A stretch of 64,000 nucleotides of DNA, taken from NCBI RefSeq assembly GCF_000058485.1, contig NC_008278.1:4706962-4770961 (forward strand). Direction: 5' to 3'. Position numbers and translations under genes: made by a program. The DNA is from Frankia alni ACN14a (GTDB taxonomy: Bacteria > Actinomycetota > Actinomycetes > Frankiales > Frankiaceae). Position 1 is the stretch's first letter, and each line of letters opens with the position of its first letter. The notes beneath the pieces were generated by a model, which saw only the letters and a list, made by a program, of their open reading frames with translations, had not been told where the DNA came from and did no database searches. Shown here piece after piece: positions 1 through 7,049 of the stretch.

Positions 1-239
1 CGCAGTGTGTGCAGCCGCTGCAGATTCGGCAGACCACCGAGGTAGAGGACACGCTCGATGAGCTGGTCGGCGTGCTTCATCTCGTCGATGGACTCGTGGT
101 AGTAGTGCTCCGCGATCCGCCGGTAGCCCCAGTTGCGCTGCATCCGGCTGTGCAGGAAATACTGGTTGATGGTTGTGAGCTCGTTCGTCAGCACACTGTT
201 GAGCAGTTCTATGATTTCCGTGTCGCCACGCGTCGCCAT
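1..239 (-). CDS. bfr: bacterioferritin, N-terminal part (gene runs off the window)
   Basis: About 79 residues are visible, starting [20 protein letters not shown] at the ATG ending at 239; the C-terminal half lies outside the window. The sequence fits bacterioferritin: helix A carries the ferroxidase Glu in [12 protein letters not shown], and the helix B motif [18 protein letters not shown] contains the E-x-x-H pair of the di-iron site. Bacterioferritins form 24-subunit cytoplasmic shells that oxidise and store iron, with haem at subunit interfaces. The haem Met would fall in the H-x-x-R-M or later helix B region, and only part of the fold can be inspected. A perfect inverted repeat lies 240-280 bp upstream. 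Family assignment is secure. Confidence 0.93.
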   Translation of the reverse strand, partial: MATRGDTEIIELLNSVLTNELTTINQYFLHSRMQRNWGYRRIAEHYYHESIDEMKHADQLIERVLYLGGLPNLQRLHTL

Positions 240-640
240 CGGTTCCACACCTTTCCGTCGACTGTTTCCAGCCGGACGTCCCCACACCGCGCCGGGCGGG
301 GCGGCCAGCTGCTCCGGTCACCCCGGCGGCCCGCGACCGGACACCGACCATCTGCGACGACGAGGCCACAGATCGACCGGACCGGGCAGGCTTACGAACC
401 TCGAGGCACCAGCAAATCACAAGGATGCGTAATTCGCAGCGAGCCGACACTCCCGACCGGTCACAACGATCGGAACATCGCTACGGGTAAGGCTGCCCGA
501 AGTAAGGAGAGGCTACCCGTAGGTGGTGTGCACGGCGGGGACGATCCCTCGCAATCACAACCGGCTTCACCGCCGGGCGATCTCTGGTAATCGACCTGCG
601 ATGCCCCCCGCGCCCACTAATACGGCGGGACGGGAGGAGC
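240..640. other. intergenic region upstream of bfr
   Basis: No credible gene is seen in these 400 bases; open frames here are arginine/proline-rich and have no family resemblance. The stretch must hold the promoter of bfr, which is read leftward, and the 3' end of the response-regulator transcript. It contains the inverted repeat at 481-522. Confidence 0.6.
481..522. repeat. 9-bp perfect inverted repeat between response regulator and bfr
   Basis: CTACGGGTA at 481-489 is the exact reverse complement of TACCCGTAG at 514-522, with a 24-bp spacer. The left arm runs into GGTAAGGCTGCCC, which partly resembles the actinobacterial iron box (IdeR/DmdR) but misses several positions of its right half. 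It may be an operator of bfr or the terminator of the response-regulator transcript; there is no T-run. Observation is direct, function is inferred. Confidence 0.5.
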
Positions 641-1072
641 TCAGCTTCCGGGCAGACGGACCAGGCCGAGATAGAAGTCGTCGATCCGGTGCAGGGCAAG
701 GATGAAGGCGTCGAAGTCGACGGGCTTGGTGACGTACGCGTTCGCGTGCAGGCTGTAACTGCGCAGCACGTCGGTCGGGGCGTCCGAGGTCGTCAGGACG
801 ACGACCGGAATGGTCAGCAGGGCCGGATCCTCCTTGACCGACAGGAGAACCTCCCTGCCGTCCATCCGGGGCATGTTGAGGTCCAGCAGGATCAGATCCG
901 GCCGGGGTGCCGCGGCATCGCGCAGGAAACGCATCGCCTCGACGCCGTCGGAGGCCACGTGCAGCTCGTGGTCGAACCCCCGGTCCGTCAGCGCCTCGGT
1001 GACCATGAGCGTGTCACCGGGGTCGTCCTCGACGAGCAGGATCCGAAAGGAGCGAACGGCGGTGGCGGACAC
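641..1072 (-). CDS. single-domain response regulator (Rcp1-like receiver)
   Basis: The protein is 143 residues and is a receiver domain only, with no output domain. The acidic pair D16/D17 sits in ILLVEDDPGD, the phospho-acceptor is D64 in LILLDLNMPRMDG, the switch Thr is in VVVLTTSD and the invariant Lys is K116 in YVTKPVD. This layout with a long alpha4 loop is typical of Rcp1-like stand-alone receivers that take phosphate from phytochrome-type or hybrid histidine kinases. The GTG at 1072 was chosen because GGAGAGG precedes it and the receiver begins nine residues later; the frame stays open much further upstream but is arginine-rich and not credible. No kinase gene is adjacent, so the partner is unknown. 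Confidence 0.88.
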   Translation of the reverse strand: MSATAVRSFRILLVEDDPGDTLMVTEALTDRGFDHELHVASDGVEAMRFLRDAAAPRPDLILLDLNMPRMDGREVLLSVKEDPALLTIPVVVLTTSDAPTDVLRSYSLHANAYVTKPVDFDAFILALHRIDDFYLGLVRLPGS

Positions 1073-1361
1073 GGCTTCGCCTCTCCTGGCAGTCGTCGGC
1101 GTCCCGGGAGGACGGGCGCGAGGTCGGCGCTCCCGCGCCGTCGCCCACGATATCGCCGGGCGCCCGGTTCGACCGGACCTGTCCGCGGGCCGTTGCCGGC
1201 CTGGCCCGGGCGGGCGGCGGGCCGCCCGCCTCCCCACGTCACGCGGTGTAACAATCCCGCCACGACCTCCGCCGCGCGGAGGGGGCTGGTTCGCGCGGCG
1301 GGTGCCTGCCCGGCCGGCGCCGCACCAGTTCGGGCCGGTCGGTCGGGAGGAGCCGCGTTCG

Positions 1362-2642
1362 ATGTCCACGAACCAGCGCGCCACCGCCGTCCTGTTGCTG
1401 GTCTGCGCGGTGTGCGGCGCGGTCGGCCTCACCGAGTTGCGCCATGCGCTCGACTACCCCGAGGTGCTCAGCGCGCCCCCGGCCGACACCCTCGCGGTCG
1501 TGCGGGAGCACTGGCTGGCGATCGGCGTCGGTGTCGTGCTTGCCGGCGTCGCCGCCGGACTGCTGCTGCCGATCACCGTGGGGATCGTCCGGCTGCTGCC
1601 GCGCGGCCCGCATCGCCCCCTGCTGACCGTGTTGGGCGCGGCGACCGCCGGCGCGCACCTCACCGGCCTGCTGTTCTGGCTGATCACGGTGCCGGCGCTG
1701 GCCCGGCGCGCGGCGATCCCCGCCCAGGCGGACCACGCCTCCGCCGTCTTCGACACCGCACGCACCCTGTTCGGAGTCATGATCGGCGAGGTCCTCGCCT
1801 GCCTGCTGACCGCGAGCTGGACGGTCGCCCTGCTGACGCGCGCGGCACGGGCCGGCGTGACCCGGCGGCCCGCTACCCGACCGGCGTTGCCGAGAGTGGC
1901 CGGCGTCGTTCTCACGGGTTGGGGCGGCCTCGCCGCGGGGGGTGTGCTCGGGGGGGTCCTGCTGCCGTTCGGGGTGGATGCCGCGGTCACCGGGCGCGTC
2001 GTCGGAGAGCTGGTGTGGTACCTGTGGCTCGTCGGGCTGGCGGTCGCCGTCGGGCATCTCGATCCCGGGTGGCTCGCGGCGGACCCGACCGCGGCGGCGG
2101 CGGCCGACGGCCCTGCGTTGCCCATCGAACGGGTGGGCGGCGACGCGGCCCTGCCCGCCCCGGCCCTGCCCATGGTGGAGCTCCCCGTCGCAGACCTCCC
2201 CGTCGCAGACCTCCCCGTCGCAGATCACCCCGTCCCGGCCCTTCCCGTCGCGGACCCAGCCCCCGCCGGGGACCCACGTCCCGCCGCCGCCGTCGCCGGG
2301 CGCGACACCCGACTCCGCGAGCCGCAGTCGGCCGACGACGGCTTCTTCGACGCTGCCACCGAGATTTTCTGGGAGGATCCGACCGCCGGTGGTGGCGGGG
2401 CCCGTTCGGGCCGGCCGGGCCGTGGAAGCACCCATCGGCAGGAGCCCGACGGCTCCGGCCCGGCTGATCCCGCGCTCGCCGACGCCAGCACCGATCCCGA
2501 CCGCCGACCACTGCGCGCCGCCGCCCAGCCGGCGGGTCGGCTGCTCGGCGACGACGCTCCCACCGACCCGGTGATCGACGTGCCCGCCGGCGAGCGCCCC
2601 GACCGGGCCACCGGACCAGCGCCGCGCGATGGCCCGACCTGA
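1362..2642 (+). CDS. membrane protein with a repetitive cytosolic tail
   Basis: The protein is 426 residues. The ATG at 1362 follows GGGAGGAG at good distance. The first 240 residues hold about six hydrophobic segments, including TAVLLLVCAVCGAVGL, IGVGVVLAGVAAGLLLPITV, a segment around HLTGLLFWLITVPAL, and two pairs later on. After GHLDPGW the chain becomes a roughly 180-residue Pro/Ala/Asp-rich tail with three copies of PVADL encoded by a 15-bp direct repeat. No catalytic motif is visible and I do not recognise the family. The gene stands alone, divergent from the response regulator and convergent with the CoA-transferase. Confidence 0.7.
   Translation: MSTNQRATAVLLLVCAVCGAVGLTELRHALDYPEVLSAPPADTLAVVREHWLAIGVGVVLAGVAAGLLLPITVGIVRLLPRGPHRPLLTVLGAATAGAHLTGLLFWLITVPALARRAAIPAQADHASAVFDTARTLFGVMIGEVLACLLTASWTVALLTRAARAGVTRRPATRPALPRVAGVVLTGWGGLAAGGVLGGVLLPFGVDAAVTGRVVGELVWYLWLVGLAVAVGHLDPGWLAADPTAAAAADGPALPIERVGGDAALPAPALPMVELPVADLPVADLPVADHPVPALPVADPAPAGDPRPAAAVAGRDTRLREPQSADDGFFDAATEIFWEDPTAGGGGARSGRPGRGSTHRQEPDGSGPADPALADASTDPDRRPLRAAAQPAGRLLGDDAPTDPVIDVPAGERPDRATGPAPRDGPT
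2181..2225 (+). repeat. 15-bp tandem repeat x3 inside the membrane protein gene
   Basis: The unit CTCCCCGTCGCAGAC occurs at 2181, 2196 and, with one change at the end, 2211. It encodes LPVAD repeats and keeps the reading frame. Confidence 0.85.
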
Positions 2643-2691
2643 GTCGGCGACACGCGCACCGCCCGCGGGAAGGAGACGGATCCGGTAGCCG

Positions 2692-4383
2692 TCAGTCCGG
2701 GCACAGCGCGTCGACGACGGTGCGCGTGTCCGCCCCCGAGGCGGCGGCCCGCGCCCGGCCGGCCTCCCTCGCACCGGGCCCCCACTGCGGGGGGCGCGGC
2801 GGCAGGACCTGCTGGGTCCGCCCCGCCTGGTGCACGTTCCAGCCGTCCCGATCGCAACCGGTCACGGTCCACGGCACCGGTCCGGCCGGCCCCACCCCCC
2901 GGTCGGCTGGGCCCGTCCCCCCGTCGGGCGGGGCCATCCCCTGGTCGGGCGGGGCAGCCACCCAGGCGGCCACGTCCCGCATGGCGACGTCGAGCAGATG
3001 GCCGCCGCCGCGGAGCACGGAGGCGGCCACGGCCACCGCGGCGAACAGACCGGTGAGCGGGTCGGCGATGGCGTCGCCGCAGAACACCGGACTCACGGCG
3101 TCCCCGCCGGAGCGGTCCCACGCGACGAGACCACCCGCCACCGCGGCATCGTCGCCGAACGCGACGGGGTCCGGGCCCGGATGGGTGTCGACATAGGCCC
3201 GCCCGTAGCCGGTGATGCTCACCCAGGTACGCCCCGGTCGGGCGGCGACGAGCTCCCCGGCGTCGAGCCCGAGCTGGGCCAGTGCCCGCGGCCGCGACGA
3301 CTCGATGACGACGTCGGCGCGCTCCACCAGGCGCCGCAGCAGGGCCCGGCCGCCCGGGGTGGCGAAGTCCAGGGCGACGCTTTCGTGGCCGGCGTGCAGC
3401 CAGTCGTAGAACTCCGGGTCGCCGCCACGTGCCCCGTCCGGTCTGTGCACGCTTTCGACCTTCACCACCCGCATCCCGGCCTCGCCGAGCAGGTGCGCGC
3501 ACAGCGGACCCGCCCACATGGCGGACAGGTCGACGACCAGCAGTGGTTCGGCGCCGACACCTGCCGCGGCACCCGCGGCACCGATCCGGGGCGATGCCGG
3601 TGCCGACGGCGTGGGCCGGGCGGCCCGATGCGGCCGCGAAGCCTCGATCGACCGGCACAGCACTGTCCGAACCGGCCTGGGTCGGCGGGGCCCGCCCAGC
3701 TCACCGGCCGGGATGGCGAGCAGCCGGGCGATGTCGACCACGTCCGCGGCCGGCCGGGCGGCCACCGCCACGCTCAGCGCCGTCCACGCCTGCTCGACGG
3801 GATGCAGGCACGGGTCGGCCGACACGAGCCCGAGCTGGTCCCCGAGTGCGCCGACGAGGGCGTCCACGGCGTCCACGTCGTGGGGCCGCGCGAGGTTCAC
3901 GGCGATCCAGCCGTCCGCGGCCGGCAGCAGCCGGCAGCTTCCGTTCGCCGACCAGGTGCCCCGGCGATGCAGTCCCAGCAACGCGGCCCGGCCGCCCAAC
4001 AGCGTGGCCACATCGGGCCACACAGCCCGGCCGAGCTGGCGGGACAGCTCCCCGAACAGCCGGGCCGCCGCCTCGGCGCGGCCGAGCACCGGCCCGTCGG
4101 GAACCAGCGGGGCCCGTCCGGGCGGGCCCGTGAGCCACATCAGCCCACTGGCCGCCCACCTCAGCGCGGCCGGCAACCCGGCCGTCCCCTCGGCTCGGGC
4201 CGCGTTCGGCGCCGACGGGTCGGCGGCGACCGGCAACCCCTGGCCGGCGAGCATCGACCGCAGCTCGTCGAGCAGCACGTCGGGCCCAGGCTCGACGGAG
4301 CCCGCCGGGTGTGTACCCCGCGCGGGCCCTCCGGCTTGTCCGGCCAGGGCGGCATCCGCCGGAGGCGTTGCTGGCGACGACAT
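2692..4383 (-). CDS. class III CoA-transferase (CaiB/BaiF family), long form
   Basis: The protein is 563 residues. The second half has the family signature: PLLVVDLSAMWAGPLCAHLL, then MRVVKVESVHRPDG, ALDFATPGGRALLRRLVERADVVIES, a STRPRALAQLGLD-like stretch, VSITGYGR, GDAIADPLTGLFAAVAVAASV. Family members move CoA between carboxylic acids using an Asp that forms an acyl anhydride. The first half (GLMWLTGPPGRAPLVPDGPVL, RAEAAARLFGELSRQLG) resembles the C-terminal part of the fold, so the polypeptide looks like a circularly permuted or double-length version joined by an Ala/Pro linker near residue 280. The ATG at 4383 starts MSSPATPPAD. Substrate cannot be predicted from context. Confidence 0.8.
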   Translation of the reverse strand: MSSPATPPADAALAGQAGGPARGTHPAGSVEPGPDVLLDELRSMLAGQGLPVAADPSAPNAARAEGTAGLPAALRWAASGLMWLTGPPGRAPLVPDGPVLGRAEAAARLFGELSRQLGRAVWPDVATLLGGRAALLGLHRRGTWSANGSCRLLPAADGWIAVNLARPHDVDAVDALVGALGDQLGLVSADPCLHPVEQAWTALSVAVAARPAADVVDIARLLAIPAGELGGPRRPRPVRTVLCRSIEASRPHRAARPTPSAPASPRIGAAGAAAGVGAEPLLVVDLSAMWAGPLCAHLLGEAGMRVVKVESVHRPDGARGGDPEFYDWLHAGHESVALDFATPGGRALLRRLVERADVVIESSRPRALAQLGLDAGELVAARPGRTWVSITGYGRAYVDTHPGPDPVAFGDDAAVAGGLVAWDRSGGDAVSPVFCGDAIADPLTGLFAAVAVAASVLRGGGHLLDVAMRDVAAWVAAPPDQGMAPPDGGTGPADRGVGPAGPVPWTVTGCDRDGWNVHQAGRTQQVLPPRPPQWGPGAREAGRARAAASGADTRTVVDALCPD

Positions 4384-4558
4384 CTCGGCTCCCTGCACGA
4401 TCGCGGTTCCCTGCGCGCCGGTCCCTACTCGGCGGTGCATGCACGGCGATGCGTCGCGATGGTCTGTGCGCGACGCGTACGCGATGGTGCGTGCACGGTT
4501 GGTACATGCGCGGTGGTACGTGCGCGGTGGTACGTGCGCGGTGGCGCGGACAGGCGGG
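4384..4558. repeat. intergenic tandem repeats between AIM24 and CoA-transferase genes
   Basis: Three consecutive 14-bp units GTACRTGCGCGGTG occupy 4502-4515, 4516-4529 and 4530-4543, preceded by diverged copies back to about 4430. The alternating purine-pyrimidine character (GTGCATGCACG, GCGTACGCG) is unusual. No gene is seen. Confidence 0.75.
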
Positions 4559-5242
4559 TCAGTGCCTTTCCTGGGTCGTGCCGGCCGCCGGAGTCTCGCC
4601 GCACTGGACGACGACGAAGCCCCCCCGACCGGAGTACTCGATCTGCGCGAGCTCCCCGGAGCTGCGCCCCACCAGGTTGCCCATCTTGAAGGTGGACACG
4701 ACCCGGGTGCGCACGCCCGCCGTCCAGGCGACGGCCGCGTCCCGGTCGACACACACCGGCTCGTCCGTCGGAAGCACCAGCGGAGAGCCCAGGCAGAGCA
4801 CGGCCACCCCACCCGTGCCCGAGACCTCGGTGTTGAACACCCCACCAGCGATCATCGCGCCGAGGCCACCGGAGGTCGTGGTCACCTTGTAACGCACCCC
4901 GGACTCGAGCGCGAGCAGGCTGCGGCCGTTGACCGTCAGGCTGTCGTGGTCGAGGGTGAAGATCGAGATGTGGCTGCCCGACTCGGCGAACCAGACGGTC
5001 CCGCGGCCGGTGACCTTCATCAGGTCCTGGCCCTCGCCGGTCACCGCCCGCCGCAGGAAGCCGCCCACGCCCTGGCCCTTGTAAGCGAAGTCGAGCCGCC
5101 CCCGGTAGGCCACCATCGACCCCTGCTTGGCGTAGGTCTGCCCACCGTCGAGACGGACCCGCAGCATCCGGTCGCCCTCCTCGAGGGCGAACGGTGGGCC
5201 CGCGGGCTGTCCGTTCGCGAAATGTCCCAGCGGGTGTGTCAT
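4559..5242 (-). CDS. AIM24 family protein
   Basis: The protein is 227 residues and starts MTHPLGHFANGQPAGPPF at the ATG ending at 5242. It matches the AIM24/TerD-unrelated beta-roll family: FALEEGDRMLRVRLDGGQTYAKQGSMVAYRG near the N-terminus, GEGQDLMKVTGRGTVWFAESG in the middle, and TFKMGNLVGRSSGELAQIEYSGRGGFVVVQ at the end. Bacterial members are cytosolic trimers of unknown function; the name comes from a yeast mitochondrial protein. There is no signal peptide. Both flanks carry short tandem repeats. Family is secure, function is not. Confidence 0.86.
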   Translation of the reverse strand: MTHPLGHFANGQPAGPPFALEEGDRMLRVRLDGGQTYAKQGSMVAYRGRLDFAYKGQGVGGFLRRAVTGEGQDLMKVTGRGTVWFAESGSHISIFTLDHDSLTVNGRSLLALESGVRYKVTTTSGGLGAMIAGGVFNTEVSGTGGVAVLCLGSPLVLPTDEPVCVDRDAAVAWTAGVRTRVVSTFKMGNLVGRSSGELAQIEYSGRGGFVVVQCGETPAAGTTQERH

Positions 5243-5460
5243 GCCTCCATTGAACGCCCCGCCACCCCTCCGTTCGGGCGGTACGTCCCGACGCCGGAGG
5301 GCTGTGCCGCCGCGGCCGGCCGGAATGCCGCGTCCGTCCCAGGACCCGGACCAGGGTCGCGTTCTCCCTTCGGGCGGCCACGAGTGCGCCCCGCGTCGGA
5401 AGGAGGCCTCGGCCCGGCAAGCCGGCAGGACGGCGTCCCCGGCTCCGCGTCGACGGCACC

Positions 5461-5500
5461 GCACGCGATGGCACGGCACGCGATGGCACCGCACGCGACG
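5461..5500. repeat. 15-bp tandem repeat upstream of the AIM24 gene
   Basis: GCACGCGATGGCACG is repeated at 5461 and 5476 and partly at 5491. It lies in the 324-bp divergent region 5243-5566 between the AIM24 gene and the following membrane protein, where no gene is seen. Confidence 0.75.
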
Positions 5501-5566
5501 AAATCAGTCGCGCGGTGGTGTGTACATCCCGGAACGAGGGGAGAAACGGGATATTGAGTTCCTGCG

Positions 5567-5965
5567 ATGAAACGGTGTGCTATGCGAGCTCTGGGTGCGG
5601 TAACCGCGTTCTGTGCCGTCCTGCTCGTCGGGGCCGGCGTCGTCGGCCGGCAGACCGCGGACGGTCGGTGGGGTTACGTGGTGGTGATCGTCCTCGCCGC
5701 GTTGGCGGCCGTTCTCGCCGCGCGCCTGATTCCCGGTCGCCACCATGGCGCGGTCGAGCTGGACTGCCCGCGCTGCCGCGGCGAGGGGCAGGCCTTCTAC
5801 GGCCGGGGCCGCGAGACCTACCGGCGCCGCTGCCGCGTCTGCCACGGCCGGGGCTCGGTGCGACACGGCCAGGCGAGTGCGATCCGTTGGCCGGTTCCGG
5901 AGACGGCCGGGGACCCGCCCACCCTGCCGCTGGCGGAACCGGAGATGAGCACGTCGGCACGCTGA
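5567..5965 (+). CDS. small membrane protein with a DnaJ-like zinc-ribbon
   Basis: The protein is 132 residues. Two hydrophobic helices lie at about 7-27 and 36-54. A cytosolic segment follows with CPRCRGEG and CRVCHGRG, that is two CxxCxGxG motifs as found in the zinc centre of DnaJ and in small PSII-assembly-like proteins. A single pair of motifs would bind one zinc ion. The start could also be the ATG at 5582, since no strong ribosome site precedes either. The gene converges with the DUF5134 gene 15 bp away. Metal binding is a prediction from the motifs; the role is unknown. Confidence 0.65.
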   Translation: MKRCAMRALGAVTAFCAVLLVGAGVVGRQTADGRWGYVVVIVLAALAAVLAARLIPGRHHGAVELDCPRCRGEGQAFYGRGRETYRRRCRVCHGRGSVRHGQASAIRWPVPETAGDPPTLPLAEPEMSTSAR

Positions 5966-5980
5966 GCGCTCAGGACGCCC

Positions 5981-6664
5981 TCAGACCAGCATGAGCAGCA
6001 TCCCGCAGGCCATGATCAGCCGAGACGCGGCGGGGGTGATCGGGGCGGGGGCGACGTCCCAGGCCGGCCGAACCCGGCGCAGCAGCGGGCCGCCGACGGC
6101 CGCGACCGCCGCGACGGAGAAGACGACGGCGAACCAGCCGGACAGGTCACCGAGGTCACCGAGGTCGCCCACCGGCCACCGGCCCGCGCGGGCCATGCAC
6201 GCCATCGCCAGCGCCTCGACGACGAGCATCGAACAGCACGACCAGCGAGCCGGCTCGCAGCAGGCGGGGTTCGTCAGGACGAGGACGAGGAACACCCCGG
6301 CGAGGGCGAGATAGGTCAGCGCGAACGCCCCCGAGGACGCCACCCCGGAGGGACCGACGAACATGATCGCCATTCCCGCCGCGACGATCGTGTGGCCGAT
6401 CTCGACCGGCACGAACGCGGCCGCCCGACCCCGCAGCACCTGGCGGACGAACGCGGGGACGTGGTGCGCCCGGCCCTCGTCGGTGACGATCCGGGTGGCG
6501 TGGAACAACGCGACGATGCCCATGGCGACGGCGGCGACGAGCGCCACGGCCGTCGGAAGCTGTTGCGGGGACAGCGCCGCGGAGTGGTGGTGCGTCACCG
6601 CGGCGGTTGGCAGGTGCCGGACGCCCGGCCGCACGCCCGGACGGTGCCCCCGCCCGCGACCCAC
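5981..6664 (-). CDS. DUF5134-like integral membrane protein
   Basis: The protein is 227 residues. A GTG at 6664 is preceded by GGGGGAG four bases upstream, which decides the start. Six or so hydrophobic helices are visible, for example TAVALVAAVAMGIVALFHATR, FALTYLALAGVFLVLVLTNP and LIMACGMLLMLV at the C-terminus. The FHATRIVTDEGRAHHV and EIGHTIVAAGMAIMF stretches fit the actinobacterial DUF5134 family, whose function is unknown. A GDLGDLGDLSG tripeptide repeat sits in a loop. It follows the Cys-rich small gene by 33 bp on the same strand and is probably co-transcribed with it. Confidence 0.72.
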   Translation of the reverse strand: MGRGRGHRPGVRPGVRHLPTAAVTHHHSAALSPQQLPTAVALVAAVAMGIVALFHATRIVTDEGRAHHVPAFVRQVLRGRAAAFVPVEIGHTIVAAGMAIMFVGPSGVASSGAFALTYLALAGVFLVLVLTNPACCEPARWSCCSMLVVEALAMACMARAGRWPVGDLGDLGDLSGWFAVVFSVAAVAAVGGPLLRRVRPAWDVAPAPITPAASRLIMACGMLLMLV

Positions 6665-6697
6665 CCGCTCCCCCTGCGGAGCAGGCCGCCGGGCATC

Positions 6698-6934
6698 TCA
6701 GCCCACGCCCAGGGCGAGTTCCGCGTCGACGAGCTCGGTGATGCGGCCGGCGCGCGCCTCGTCGACGATGACCTGCAGCTGCTCGACGCTCATCTGGATC
6801 CGCTGGCCGAAGTCGTCGGTCAGCACGATGCGGCGCTCGGCGGGCGCGGCGTGGTCGACGAACAGTTCCGGACAGCCGCAGCTGCACTTTCCGCAGAAGG
6901 TCAGGACGTGGCGGGAGTTCTCGGCTGCGGGCAT
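6698..6934 (-). CDS. 78-residue Cys-rich conserved small protein
   Basis: The protein starts MPAAENSRHVLTFCGKCSCG with CAGGAG six bases before the ATG. The motif CGKCSCGCPEL clusters four cysteines within eight residues, a likely metal site. The rest (IVLTDDFGQRIQMSVEQLQVIVDEARAGRI) reads as a compact alpha/beta segment ending in an acidic helix. It is similar in style to short actinobacterial proteins encoded next to metal or haem genes, but I cannot name the family. It probably forms an operon with the DUF5134 gene. The 115 bp upstream to the pruA stop are less GC-rich than the surroundings and should contain its promoter. Confidence 0.7.
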   Translation of the reverse strand: MPAAENSRHVLTFCGKCSCGCPELFVDHAAPAERRIVLTDDFGQRIQMSVEQLQVIVDEARAGRITELVDAELALGVG

Positions 6935-7049
6935 GTCGACTCCTGGATCGGAGGAGGGAGCGATGGCGCCAGTTTAGAGATCCACAGATCCCGTTGTCCC
7001 TACGTTCATCAGGTTTCCGGCAGTTGTCGTTTTGTTCACTAACGTTTGC

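Noticed and set aside
482..502. Full IdeR/DmdR iron box at bfr
   Set aside because: Only the left half fits well; the right half breaks the consensus at several positions, so it is noted only as partial likeness.
641..2774. Long frames on both strands across the response regulator and membrane protein
   Set aside because: They are high-GC shadow frames, rich in Arg/Ala/Pro and without any family motifs; the real genes have ribosome sites and domains.
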